64,000 nt of DNA from Eucalyptus grandis (GCF_016545825.1 NC_052619.1:29303803-29367802), one strand, 5' to 3'. Shown: positions 12,533 through 23,438, numbered from the stretch's first letter. Numbers and translations: made by a program. Notes: generated by a model not told the origin, from the letters alone.

Positions 12533-12539
12533 TTTATAG
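12533..12539 (+). promoter_or_regulatory. TATA box of small gene copy B
   Basis: tttatag, 36 bp upstream of the ATG at 12575 and conserved in place with the TATA box of copy A. Confidence 0.5.
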
Positions 12540-12574
12540 CGCCGTCATGCACTCCGTTTAACATTAACCCTCAA

Positions 12575-12937
12575 ATGACTCGTCATTCTCATCATCCTCA
12601 TCCTCGGAGATGCGCCAACCGATGGTGCCCCTGCAAAGGCCGTCGTGAGCGGGTCGAATGGCTCGGACAGATCAAGGCCCAGAACTCAGGCGGCGTCGCT
12701 TGTACCCCTGCCTGCGAGAAGCTCGATGGGGTGGCTCGGTGGGTTGGTCGTGGAGTGGCCGCCGCATTTTTCACGTCTCTCGACCTGTGCTCGTGCATCT
12801 ATCTTGACACGAACGATGGGCCCGTGGAACCTTCTCTGTTGCCGTTCGTCAGAGACCGGAGAAGGCTCCAGCGAGACCCCGGTGTTGGGGACGAGAAGAA
12901 GCGTGGAGGTGGAGCCAAGCCCAGCTGCTTGCGTTGA
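12575..12937 (+). CDS. Small Cys-containing protein with a hydrophobic segment, copy B (120 aa)
   Basis: Paralogue of the gene at 5691-6092. The 120-residue product keeps WCPC (about 18-21), VACTPACEKLDGVARWV (about 41-57), AAAFFTSL (about 62-69), CSCIYL and a PSLLP stretch. The conserved Cys pairs and the hydrophobic stretch are the best family signature. The C-terminus differs: after about residue 108 (DEKK) the frame matching the acidic tail of copy A is left, and the protein ends GGGAKPSCLR, so a small indel has replaced the tail. The DNA after the stop still resembles the 3' end of copy A. Function unknown; no signal peptide seen. It may be functional with a new tail or may be decaying. 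Confidence 0.55.
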   Translation: MTRHSHHPHPRRCANRWCPCKGRRERVEWLGQIKAQNSGGVACTPACEKLDGVARWVGRGVAAAFFTSLDLCSCIYLDTNDGPVEPSLLPFVRDRRRLQRDPGVGDEKKRGGGAKPSCLR

Positions 12938-14320
12938 TGTTAAACGAGGGCAACTGCAATATGTTTGCTTGAAGTGCATGCCGTTTTGGGTAGTTTTATA
13001 TGTAAGTATTTGTTAGTGGATGATATATTTCTGATTTGTTGCACGTAAGCGGTTGGATTTATTGATTGTGCTGTCGGATTTAACAAAGTACACTTTTATT
13101 GAATTAAACACGATTTATATCATAACTGTGTCAGAATATATGGCTTTTTTAGTCATTAGTCATAAATGACTTCATTTTTAGAGCCAAGTAGTCTTATCTG
13201 GGCTTTGCACGAATCTACTTTAAGTTCTTGATTAGTGAACGATATTTAATTACTAATTATAGATTATTGATATCAATGGACATGATAGAGAATTCTTGTT
13301 CCAACCACCTCCATTTTCTTAAATTCTTTTATCTCTCACATAGGCTAAATGTATGACAAAGAAAGCTAAATAAATAATGAAACTAGAAAACTAATCGTGT
13401 AAGTAATATATTAATCGAGAATTTATATATGTCGTGTTTCGTAATTTTGCACTAATTTGTCATGTGAGTAAATTTACTAATCCTATATCTTTTGGTGTTC
13501 CGAAGTCTTTTAATTCAACGTCCTCAATCTTCTTCACCAAGCGTGGAATTCAACCTTAAAAAAAGAAGTCTTTTAATTCGATATTCATAACTTGTGTGCA
13601 TAAATAAGTTGAAAAACCATTGAGATGACCTTTCCATCTTAAGTTTTTCTCGTAGATTTTCTGGGGGAGTAAAACCGCTATTACCCTCTCGATATTCTCG
13701 AGAGTCGAGTTTAGTGTTCAAAGGGAGAGATTTTAGGGCTAGGTGTTCACTGCAATTTGGGTTGCATCTTAAATTAATTCCGTTCTTTAAGACATACTTG
13801 CAATATATATTGCTCTCCATTCATGCACACTAACACGATTTCAATTAAGTGACTGGAGTTATTCATTGGATTATATATCACCAAATGAATTAAATCATTT
13901 CTTATCATGACTCTTAAGCCTGTTTCTCATAGAAAGCGCAGAAAAAGCAATGCATTGAAAATTAAAAATTGGTTTTTATTAGGTATGGTTAACAAGTGTC
14001 CTGTGTACGACCCAACAAAAAAAAAACAAAAAACAAAAAACAAGTGTCCTGTGAATATGTTAACAACACCCTTTTTATATCAAGTAAAGTCATGACAAAT
14101 TGATGTTAAATACTATTCATAAATGCATTATGTGCCTACAAATTAAAAAAAAAATAATCTAAAAAACAAAAGAAAAGCAGCCTCTCACGAGAGTTAACGT
14201 AGATGGGTCTATTTTCATGTATAGTTATTCATTTGTCTTAGATCTTTCTCCCTCTTTACTTTTCCTTTTGGAAACTATATTTTTAGAGAGGATCATTCAA
14301 AAAGTGAAATCTCAATCTTG

Positions 14321-14509
14321 ATGAAAGACAATGCCATCGAGGAATGGAAAGAAAAGGAGTTGGCTCTCATTGACAAAACAATTGACGGGGGAAAGCTTTC
14401 TTCGCTAAGATTGAGAAAACTATCTCTAGCTGCACGAGAAATGCGAAAGGGAGACGAAAGCCAAGTCAAGTACCTACTGCAGCATCAGTCACTCTCAATC
14501 ATAAATTAG
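14321..14509 (+). CDS. Short hypothetical ORF (62 aa), intact only in copy I
   Basis: A 62-codon frame starting at the ATG at 14321, rich in Lys and Glu with a Leu-spaced middle (KLSSLRLRKLSLAAREMRKG). I do not recognise it. The paralogous stretch at 39177 keeps the ATG and the first seven codons and then hits a TGA, so the frame is not maintained there. It could be the end of a real gene or chance. There is no TATA box or intron evidence that I trust. Confidence 0.2.
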   Translation: MKDNAIEEWKEKELALIDKTIDGGKLSSLRLRKLSLAAREMRKGDESQVKYLLQHQSLSIIN

Positions 14510-15684
14510 TCAGTCTCAAGAAAGCACCTTCACTGCAGTAAATACTTGGCTTTACCATATTTTTTGTATTAATTGAAATTCAGTCACTTCGGGCTAATCA
14601 TGACATATTGTCTATTGACGGTATTAGCTAGACACCTCTTTTAGAACTTCCTGAACCTCGTGATGTATTTTTTGTATATTCATTTTGTAATTGATTAAGC
14701 TAGATCTGCCATAGTTACCTTCGGCACAACTCAATAAAACTACTCACAAAACTTGTGTTACCAATTATAATTAAGTTTAATGGCTAATTCACGTACCATC
14801 GAAAGGCCGATTTAGGTTAGTATATATGCTTCTCCATTGTGAGCTTTTGTGCCAGAGGTGGCAATGGGACCTCACAAGTTTCATCAAATCTATGCTTTCA
14901 CGTGGTCATATTGCTTAACCTTAAAAGGATCAAATTGAAAAATGACATACATATAAGAATTAGTTTGAGGATCCATAATGTCCACTCCTACGATCCATAC
15001 ACATTTGAGAGTCTCCTAAATAAATCCTCTTGTTATTGTGATTTAACAGTCTAGCCTAAAGAGTACTATTTAGCTCAAACAAAATATCTTTCACTAAAGG
15101 CTTGCTCTTTGGTTTTTTTGTGTATCGAGTTTTGTGTTGTTTCAAAAGGAAGCAATTGGCGAGAATTATTCAATTAAATAATAAATCTAAAGTGCTTGAC
15201 AGTAAATTTGAGATAAAAAATAACTTGTACAAAATGCTTAAGCTAGAAAAATAACATAGTTTTCTTTGTCAAAATTTTATAATCCCTTTACAACGATTTC
15301 TCTTCGGCCATTTATAGCCAGATAGAGTGAATAACTACCCTGACGATTATTGCTTCAATTTCAATTGATTCCAGAATACTCGGCGTGCCTTCAGTAGCTG
15401 TATCGTCTCATCCATGAAGAATTTGATATCGAGTGCTTTGGTAATTGGTCTCCTTCTTATCCTCTTTCCTCCATATGGTAGTTGATGCCAAGTCGTCGGT
15501 AACTACGATTGTTGTTATATCTGAATTCTCGCGGCTCGATGTGTCCATTATAAGCTCGATGGGCCTTACTGACTATTGACAGCCCATGAGCTCGACTTTT
15601 GGTGTTAACAAGTACAATTTTAGTATATGTGCTAGCAAAAACGTAAAGTTTTAGTATATAGTTGCTTCTATATATTTTTCCTAA

Positions 15685-16744
15685 GGGAAAATGTCACAAA
15701 TAGTCCCTATACTTTTGCCTAATGTGCAATTTCGTCCCTAAACTTTCGATTGGCTCAATTTGGTCCTTGAACTATTGATAAATGTCCAATTTAGTCCTTG
15801 AACTTTTGATCGGCTCAATTTGGTCCTTGAACTATTCATAAATGTCCGATTTAGTCCCTCGTTATTGTTTTCCTTTTTTAAAAATTTTTAATGTTTTTTT
15901 TAATGTTTTTGCTTTTTCTCTCTTCCCTCCTCCGGAGCCGGTGGAGGGAAGCCGGCGTCCGGCGAGGGTCGCCCTCGGGCGTCGGGCAAGGGCAGTCCTC
16001 GTCGGACGCGGGCGAGGGCGACCCTCGCAGTGTCGGGCGAGGGCTCCCTCGCAGATCCGGCGAGGAGCCCCTCGCCCGACGCCGGGGTGCTCCCTCGCCG
16101 GCGTCGAGCGAGGGGCTCCCTCGCCCGACGCCGGCGAGGGGAGCCCCTGCCGGATCTGCAAGGGAGCCCCTCGCCGGCGTCGGGTGAGGGCCGCCCTCGC
16201 TGCGTCGGCGAGGATGGCCCTCGCCCGGCGGCGAGGGAGCCCTCGCTCGACGCCGGTGAGGGAGCACCTCGGTGTCGGGCGAGGGGCTCCCTCGCCCAGA
16301 TCTGCGAGGGAGCCCTCGCCGAGACCGGCGAGGGCCGCCCTCGCTGCGTCCGGCGAGGAGCACCCCGGTGTCGGCCGAGGGCCTCCTCGCGATCCGGATC
16401 GAGGGAGCCCCTCACTCGACACCGGCGAGGGGCCGCCCTCGCTGCGTCCGGCGAGGACAGCCCTCGCCCGACGCCGGCTTCCTTCGCCGGCTCAGGCTCC
16501 GCGGAGGAAGGAGAAAAAAGCAAAAATTTTAAAAAATTTAAAAAATTTTAAAAAATGAAAACAGTAACGAAGGACTAAATCGGACATTTATGAATAGTTC
16601 AAGGACCAAATTAAGCCGATCAAAAGTTCAGGGACTAAATTGGACATTTATCAATAGTTCAGGGACCAAATTGAGCCGATCGAAAGTTTAGGGACGAAAT
16701 TGCACATTGGGCAAAAGTATAGGGACCATTTGTGACATTTTCCC
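15685..16744. mobile_element. Mutator-like foldback element, 1,060 bp, 9-bp target duplication
   Basis: A perfect 9-bp duplication ttttcctaa flanks it (15676-15684 and 16745-16753). The terminal inverted repeats begin gggaaaatgtcacaaat and run about 250-290 bp per arm with few differences by eye, so the insertion is young. Each arm holds two direct sub-repeats of about 62 bp ('cggctcaatttggtcc' and 'ataaatgtcc' words). The core (about 15930-16510) is very GC-rich and built of gcgaggg / ccctcgc words, so it folds on itself too. Copy II of the surrounding duplication has the empty site near 40010. Long frames on both strands of the core (for example 15842-16558 and 15862-16422) are compositional artefacts. 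Confidence 0.88.
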
Positions 16745-16884
16745 TTTTCCTAATTGTATTGCTCTCTATTGATGCTCCGATGAATATCACCTACATACAA
16801 AAACCAAAGATCCAAAGTAAGCTGAAAAGACCTACTTCATGATCAAATAACGAAATCTAAGCAAATTGAAAATCTTCATCATTT

Positions 16885-17180
16885 GTAGGGAAATCTACCA
16901 AAAAAAAATGATAAACTTATTATATTTGTATCAACTCAGTTATAAACATTTCAATTAAGTCAATTTTTTTGAGCCAATTTAGCCTTGAACTTTTTGCATT
17001 TGTATTAGTTGAGTCTATTCTATCAATTTTGATAAGAAATTACTAATGTGGATGTTAGCCATCTTATGTGATATCACCGGCACTGGCATGAACATTTTTA
17101 TTTGAATACAGAGGGGACTTGGCAGAAAATTATAATATAGTTAGTGACCTTTTTGACGGATACATGATATAATCAGCAAT
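16885..17180. repeat. Half-MITE fragment shared by both duplicates
   Basis: Sequence with 'accaattcaattataaac' character and 'gtcaattttgaccaaaaa' style words, found here and in copy II at about 40160-40400. It resembles one arm of the Mutator-like MITEs of this window without its partner arm. Presence in both copies means it predates the duplication. Confidence 0.35.
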
Positions 17181-17425
17181 TAATTGTTCAATTAATGACC
17201 ATAGTATGTACATGTCAGATTTAATAATCTGGAAAAGCATGTGCTCTCCCGTGAAAGCCGACTTTCTTCTAGAAGTCAACAATGGCCATCAACGCACCCG
17301 CACACAAAATCTTTCCCTCTTCCCCTTATTTACCATCGACCTAGCACTTGTTCCTTCGCGAGTCCGAAGCTCCTATCAATCCTGTAAGCTCGCATATACT
17401 TTTATAATCGAAACAAGAGGCATCA

Positions 17426-17755
17426 ATGGCTTCCAAAAGTGGATTCTTCTTCGCGGCCTTCGCTCTGGCACTTGTGATGGCCCTCGCATCAGAAGGCACG
17501 GGTTGGTGCGAAGCAGCTCGCAATCTGCTACGGTTGCCAAACATCCCGAACTTGCTGACGCCATCGGGAGGGACGTTGCCGCCACTGCCGCCACTCTCAG
17601 GGGTGACGTTCCCTCCAATTTCAGAGGCCTCGTCCCCGCCACTCTCGGGAGCGACGTTCCCAGGTGCGACATTCCCAAAGGCGACACTCCGGCCTCTCCC
17701 ATCTTTCTCCCAAACCCCTTCGTTCCCGACCACCACCCTCAACCTCTTCTACTAG
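17426..17755 (+). CDS. Small secreted proline-rich protein (109 aa), PELPK-like in style
   Basis: The 109-residue product starts with a clear signal peptide: MASKSG, a hydrophobic stretch FFFAAFALALVMALAS (about 7-22), then a likely cleavage after about residue 30 (WCEAA). The mature part begins with an ARNLLRLPNIPNLL segment and continues as Pro-, Ser-, Thr- and Leu-rich sequence with repeated LPPLPPLSG / FPP words, typical of small cell-wall or apoplastic proline-rich proteins. It has the general look of PELPK-type proteins but lacks their PELPK repeats. The start is fixed by the paralogue at 40666 (MASKSSFFFTALILGLV), which is broken. No intron is needed. Overlapping frames at 17206-17781, 17341-17742 and 17376-17702 are shadows. 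The molecular role is unknown; secretion is inferred from the signal peptide. Confidence 0.7.
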   Translation: MASKSGFFFAAFALALVMALASEGTGWCEAARNLLRLPNIPNLLTPSGGTLPPLPPLSGVTFPPISEASSPPLSGATFPGATFPKATLRPLPSFSQTPSFPTTTLNLFY

Positions 17756-19589
17756 CCCTTGAAGAATTGGGGTCCATATAGCTTCATTTGAATACGATAC
17801 AGACGTTGCCCGCGTGACTTTGGGAGATGAAACATCACCCGGATGTATGGCAATGTATTGGAGATCTGCCAGACTCCAGTCTTCGTAATAAGTGGGTGAG
17901 GTTATAATGCCTCACTCGGGTGTCTTGGATTTGGTCTCTCTAATGGAGGACTTGGATATGCTTCCTATTTTTATTCTTATTTTTGTGGGCGGATTCTCTG
18001 TAATTGACTCTTCTTCTTATGCTATCTGGTGTTGATATTTATTTTTCGTGGCATTATCTTCTCGCATGTTCTGTCTTGGTCCAACCTTTTTAGAGTGTAC
18101 TGTTTTTACGTATTCATATTTGGTTCGTGCTACTGCTAGAGAAAATTCATCAATTTCGTTGAAAACAAAAACGATACTTACATTTATTTGAAGCGGCATT
18201 GGAAGTTACTAAATTAATTTGGGGCTTGCTAAAAAAACAGACGTCGATCAATTTCCAAAGACAATTTTTCATTTGGATATGCAATTGATGGTTGTGATTG
18301 TCTGCGAAGCACTAATAAAATACAATTAAATAATTAATCTAGCTCAATAATTCGGAGTCAACTTCATATACTGAGTAGTTACACTGTCCATGCTCTTGAC
18401 GGGAAATGGCCAAGTAAGGTTGGAAATAGATATGTTGTCTTAGAAATGGAAAGCATATTATTTCCAAAAAGTATTTAGTTTTATTTGCTAAATTACAAAG
18501 AGACCACTCGTATCGAATTATATTTGTGAAGATGATGAAAAGAAATAAAGAGAATCACACATATTTATACAAATAAATGTACATAACGTTAAAAATAAAT
18601 GCTAGATGAAGAATCTAGCCAATCAATGATGTTCATATATAACTTATTAGTAAATGGAACTGCTTAAGACAAGGATGCCTTCTTCCATTTATTTCTTATG
18701 CAAATACTAGGTGAGAGATGCATTGAGTAAAGGGAAAAGCCCTTCGAAAAAGTTAAACTAAATGAACCTTTATTCTTGCTATGTCACTGAACAAAATGAG
18801 GGGATGATACTATTGTTCATGTACTACAAAGTCACGTAATTGGGCTTGAATGTACTGATCAGTAAACCACAACTGTAAGTGGCAATCTACTAGATGTAGT
18901 AAAATATAAAAGAAGTGGGTAATTCTCATATTTATTTGAAGATTAATAAGTTCATTACAATCTCGGTAACTTACTGACTATAATTATGAAACTTAAAAGA
19001 AATCAGTAACTATCTGAATCTTTGTTATTGTCTAATCTTAATTTTAAAATTTAAAAGAAGTTACTAAGTTATTTGGAAGATGATAAGCTCATCACGATGT
19101 TGGTAACTTACTCACTATACATGCAGTGTAAAAGAAGATAATAATTTACTAAAGAATTACAACATTGGTAAATTCGATGTGATGTTGGTATCTTATCAAC
19201 AATACAGATTGCAATTTTCTACCAATATCATTTGAAAGTTACCAGCAACATCCAAAATCTACAAACAATGAAAAGTTTCAGTTTTTTTTGGCCTACGGGA
19301 TCCTAGAATTTTGCAATAAGATTACTTTGAATTTAAACTTTGAAGATGCTTTGAGATTTGAATCTTTGCTACCTCCGTTCTATTGTGGATGACTATGATA
19401 GGTACAAGTCAACGATCTATTACTGACCTTCAACTTCAACACAAATTTGGAGTGGAACAATGACAGAATTAATAATCCTTAAATTTCGGGCTAAATGGCT
19501 TCGATAGCTTTTCATCTTTCTTTGTTTTCTAAGGGGATATAAGAATGATGTACAACGAACTAGAAAAGGACGTATAGGGGGCTAATAAT
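17756..19589. other. 3' flank of the secreted-protein gene and intergenic DNA
   Basis: AT-rich DNA. 17800-18010 matches copy II. About 18015-18770 is unique to copy I. 18770-19150 again matches copy II after its Copia insertion and contains repeated 'gttggtaactta' words. No gene seen. Confidence 0.5.
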
Positions 19590-20172
19590 TGTGGCATCCC
19601 AAAATTCGAGTCACCCTTTAGAGGAATTAAAGCCTATAATTAGGTAATGAAAATTTCCTATGGATTATGTTTTAGCCATTAGTTTTCTTAAGGCTATGTG
19701 TTATTGTGCTTGTGTTTATGAGATTTTAAATTTGATAGATTAATGATAATAATCTATGCTTGGCCATGCACCTTATAAGATTAGAATCCTATAAATAAAA
19801 TGTCACAAGACTTTGGCCATGTAGAATTTAGTAATTTAATTCTTAAAATAAAGGATAAGAAAAGGGGATACAAATTGATTTTTATTAGGATGGGCCTTAG
19901 GCCCATTGGCCGAAGCCTTGATGGGCCAAGCTAGTCAGCCCAATTAGGCCCACGAAAGGGGGCTGTCAACCAGCCCAAGAGGAGGCCCAAGAGTGGCGGC
20001 CCAAGCCCAAAAGCCCATTAAGACAAGTGGCAAGAGGCCTTCATGCATTGGCTTAGAGAGGGATGGCATGCATTGGTCAATTGGAGTGGCAAACAATGAT
20101 TACTAATGATTAGGAAATGGGGGGGATAAAACAGAAGGGAAGGAGAGAGAGTGGCCGGTTGCTTGTTCGGCC

Positions 20173-20176
20173 AAGA

Positions 20177-20230
<54 letters not shown>
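20173..20230. repeat. (GA)n microsatellite inside the solo LTR
   Basis: A nearly perfect GA run just upstream of the GC-rich zone of the LTR. Confidence 0.95.
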
Positions 20231-20234
<4 letters not shown>

Positions 20235-20309
20235 GCGAGAGAGAGGGAGAGCAGCCGAGAGGAGGAGTCGCCGTCCGTTCGCTGTGAGCCGCCGTGATCG
20301 CCGCCGTGT

Positions 20310-21243
20310 TGATATAGCTAGTATAAGAACCTAGAGGGGGGTGAATAGGTTTATAAAAAATTTCCTTGAAGATTACACAATATTTAAACAGTTAAAGGAT
20401 TTGCAGGTTAACAATTCAATCGCAAGACCGAGTAAGGGAAAGAGAGAATTGAACACGCTGTTTATAGTGGTTCGGCTTGATTCAAGCCTACGTCCACTCT
20501 TTTGCACTGACAGCCAATTGGCTGGATTCCACTATGATCAAAGAGCTGTTACAGTATTGATCTTCCTTGATTTCTAGGTGTAGATGATCTACCACACTCG
20601 CTCAAGGTGTCACCAAGTATAAACACTCTCTGTTTAAACAATTTCGCTCAAGCTGTATCGACTAACAATCAAGGATCTTCAGACTCTGGAATTTTTCTAT
20701 CGATCACACACTTAAAACAACTAGAACGACTTCCTTTTTATACTCCTTTATGCCATCATAGCCGTTGGCACTTACCAAAGGAATTCCTCCAATCTACCTG
20801 TTGGACGGAATCAATCAAGAAGATCATCCGAGCTATTTAAGGAATCTGACGATAGCCCATCAATCCTGTTCGCCCATACAATCAGGATCTTGGTTTCCAA
20901 GAATAGAACATTCCAAGATTATTTCGTCGACCATCGGATCTTCAATCGATCTTAGATAAGAATCAAAGAATCCGAAATGATTATCCAACCAAAGAATCTT
21001 TTCCAGAGGATAGGATCGAATCCTCAACCATTTACCTCGGCTTTGGATTTCCTTCGTCACTTGGATTAGAAAGACTGTCAGTGAGAATAGACTTAAGTCT
21101 TGAGTCTTGATCCTTAAGTCTTGAGTCTTGAGTCTTGAGTCTTGAGTCTTGAGACTTTAAACTGTCGGTCTCCAAACTTCCAGACTTAGACTGATAGAAA
21201 CGTTTTGTCAGCTTCAAAATATTCTGGAAAGATTTCTCCAACA
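20310..21243 (-). repeat. 3' LTR of element 1 (934 bp)
   Basis: Direct repeat of 28861-29806, with TGTTGG...TATATCA termini on the minus strand. It holds a tandem heptamer array (ttgagtc units, about 21090-21155) with one unit fewer than the 5' LTR. Short frames in it (20341-20577, 20607-20840, 20765-20959) are not genes. Confidence 0.92.
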
Positions 21244-21257
21244 ATCTCCCCCTTTTT
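21244..21257 (-). promoter_or_regulatory. Polypurine tract of element 1
   Basis: On the minus strand, aaaaagggggagat directly abuts the TGTTGG start of the 3' LTR. This is the priming site for plus-strand DNA synthesis. A second copy-like tract (aaaaagggggag) lies at 21569-21580. Confidence 0.85.
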
Positions 21258-21608
21258 GATGGTGACAAAACTTTCTTGTAGATTTGAACAACTTTGACCT
21301 GCAAAAACATTTCTCAAGCAATATGGCTAACTCATAAAGATTAATAAAACAACCAGACTCTGCATCCACAGAAAATTGGTTAGTCTTTCATGAGTAACAC
21401 CATATAACAACACTTGAAATAAATGCAACCATTGCAACCAGTCAAGCATCACAATCCACAGTCAATTCAGTCAATTTCACACCCAAGTTCAAGTTCTCAA
21501 GTCATACTAGTAAACATAACCACTAAAGAGTTTTTAAAAGATATTGAAAAAGTTGGTTCAAATTGGTTCTCCCCCTTTTTGTCAGCATTAAAAAGGGTGA
21601 GAAAGGAG

Positions 21609-23438
21609 TCATGTCTGCTTGGGAACGCGCACGATCTGGAAATCCCCAATGGACTGGACTACTCCTTCGAGCTTCTTCAGGTCTTCCCTCAGTTGAGCTA
21701 CCTCTTCTCCCTTAGCATTGGCTTGAAGTTGTTGAGCGAGGTCTTTGAATTTATCCTCAAGAGAGACTGAAGATGCTTGTCCAGCATTCTTCAAGGCTTG
21801 GATTTCACAGTCCAGAGCGTATATCTGTCCACGCATTTCCAGAAGAATATCCATGATACGGCGAAAATCTGCAGAATCTTCCGTCTGTGTACTGGCATTG
21901 GCTTTCTCAGAAGGTGTGTATGCAGACGATGGCGCTTTTGTAAAGTCTTGCAGATTTGGTTCTGACGTATCGTGACCTTCCTTAGGCAATTGAGAGACCT
22001 GAACTTCTTCTGGGTCCTCTGGAGATTGTCTTAGATCTTCACTGACAGCAGCATGAGGTGTAGACTTCTCTTGCTCGCCAACTCCCCCTGTCTCTAGGAC
22101 ATCGAAAGAGGAAGAGTGATGATCATGCTCTTGATTTCCTTTTTCTCCAGATTCATTAGCAGACTTTTCTTTTTCTCCTTCTCCTTCTTCTTGAACTTCC
22201 TTCTCCTTCTCACTCTGTTCTTCTTCTCTGTTCTGCTCTTCTCTGCTCTGCTGAAGTTCTGTAGATTGAGACACAGAACGTCTGGTTCTTGTCAGTGCTT
22301 GAATGGTAGGATCTTCATCATCTTCATCTTCATCTTCATCCTCCAGGATGAGAGTTCTTTTCTTCTTTTTCGATGGAGCACCAATGGCCTCTTTTCCTTT
22401 TCTCTTTGAGGCAGACTGAACTGGAGATTTCACCTTGAATTTCTCCATTGCCTTGGAGAGTTCTTGCAGACGCATCTTCATTAACATTTTCATCCCTACC
22501 ACCATCTTATCACACGGTCGAACACAGAAAGTATGTGGCGGTTCAATGTTCATGTGCCTGAAGATCTTGGTCACCAGACCAGGATAAGGCAATTGTCCTT
22601 TGTCTTTTGACATTGCTCTGTACATATGGAAGAGGATAGTGTGCGGGAGAGAAAACTTCCGTCCTGAGTTAATCGCGTACATCAACTTTGCTTCAGAAAG
22701 AGACACAGAAGTCTTTGACGTAGACTTTGGTCTGAGACAGTTGATCACAATCTTATGAAGCACGATGTTGATGGCCTTCATCCTCGAGTAGGTAATTTTC
22801 TTCTCTGCGTCCGTATCTTTGACAAGATCCAGAGTAGTACGAGCAGGTGAGACTTTGATTGGAATATAGCGTCCCCGTTCAACTCCAACAATGTCCGCCA
22901 ACATATTCACATCTACCACGTAAACTTGATCTCGTACACTGAAGGAAATTCTATTCGCATCCAAAAAGCTAAGATTTGAATAGAAATAAGCGGTCAGTTG
23001 AGCATACCCATCCGTAGAGTCAGAGCAAAAAGTCTCAAGTTGAAGCAAATTCAACTTTTCTCTTAAGTTCATGTTGATGGTGTCCAGGAAGTCAAAATCA
23101 ACGCTTCTAGGGTTTATCACCCCTCTTTTCAACAGCCTGATATACACTTTTTCATGATCCTTGGATTTAAACAAATCCATCCGATTTCCTTTCGCCTTTG
23201 CTGCCACACCCATTCTAGGTTTAAATTCAAGGAACATTTTGTCATCATCATTCCCTTCAATCAGATTTTGTCCTGGCAAACGAGGATCTCTGGGAATGTT
23301 CGCAAGAGCCTCCTCTGCCCTTCCTTTAGGAGCAACTCCCAATTCTTCCATTTTCCGCAGAAAAAGATACTCATTCCCATAATTTTTGTCCTTAAGGAAG
23401 TCATCTATATATTTTAATGAAGAACCAGAGGTTTTCAA
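21609..23438 (-). CDS. Extra ORF of element 1 between pol and 3' LTR (609 codons as read)
   Basis: Not gag or pol. The frame holds an ordered domain at about residues 110-310 (FDFLDTINMNLRE, AYFYSNLSFLDANRISFSV, LPHTILFHMYRA, LPYPGLVTKIFRHMNI). It resembles the 'putative plant transposon protein' domain often met in plant retroelements (Pfam PF20167, from memory). Next come a bipartite basic stretch (SKRKGKEAIGAPSKKKKR, about 344-361) that could be a nuclear signal, an Asp/Glu run (366-377), a long charged region (390-430) and a C-terminal coiled coil (about 525-597). No signal peptide or membrane segment is evident, so an envelope role is not supported. The frame is open upstream of the listed first codon to about 23610. 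There a one-base difference separates it from the likely start at 23692, where MSTSRKSSRIASRG matches the same ORF of element 2. Confidence 0.7.
   Translation of the reverse strand: MKTSGSSLKYIDDFLKDKNYGNEYLFLRKMEELGVAPKGRAEEALANIPRDPRLPGQNLIEGNDDDKMFLEFKPRMGVAAKAKGNRMDLFKSKDHEKVYIRLLKRGVINPRSVDFDFLDTINMNLREKLNLLQLETFCSDSTDGYAQLTAYFYSNLSFLDANRISFSVRDQVYVVDVNMLADIVGVERGRYIPIKVSPARTTLDLVKDTDAEKKITYSRMKAINIVLHKIVINCLRPKSTSKTSVSLSEAKLMYAINSGRKFSLPHTILFHMYRAMSKDKGQLPYPGLVTKIFRHMNIEPPHTFCVRPCDKMVVGMKMLMKMRLQELSKAMEKFKVKSPVQSASKRKGKEAIGAPSKKKKRTLILEDEDEDEDDEDPTIQALTRTRRSVSQSTELQQSREEQNREEEQSEKEKEVQEEGEGEKEKSANESGEKGNQEHDHHSSSFDVLETGGVGEQEKSTPHAAVSEDLRQSPEDPEEVQVSQLPKEGHDTSEPNLQDFTKAPSSAYTPSEKANASTQTEDSADFRRIMDILLEMRGQIYALDCEIQALKNAGQASSVSLEDKFKDLAQQLQANAKGEEVAQLREDLKKLEGVVQSIGDFQIVRVPKQT

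Larger units (their letters stand above)
9715..13960. repeat. Tandem segmental duplication, copy B
   Basis: The second copy of the block at 2735-7610, in direct orientation with a start-to-start offset of about 7 kb. It carries the small gene (12575-12937), a SINE absent from copy A and a (GA)n microsatellite. It lacks the Mutator-like element found in copy A. The 129-codon frame at 9828-10217 lies in the non-coding part; its counterpart in copy A is not open in the same way, so I do not call it a gene. Confidence 0.8.
14160..19150. repeat. Segmental duplication, copy I (about 5 kb)
   Basis: Collinear with about 39005-57690 (copy II) once the insertions in both are removed. Anchors include 'ctattttcatgtata' (14210 / 39051), 'aagacaatgccatcgagga' (14325 / 39181), 'gttgcttctatatattttt' (15661 / 39996), the secreted-protein gene (17426 / 40666), 'gtgtcttggat' (17919 / 47551) and 'aagttacttagttatttgga'-like sequence (19045 / 57606). 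A block at about 18015-18770 has no match in copy II. Overall identity by eye is fairly high but with many indels. Confidence 0.8.

Noticed and set aside
15842..16558. Long open frames on both strands (up to 238 codons)
   Set aside because: They lie in the GC-rich core of a foldback MITE; five frames are open at once and read as low-complexity Arg/Pro/Ser/Gly.
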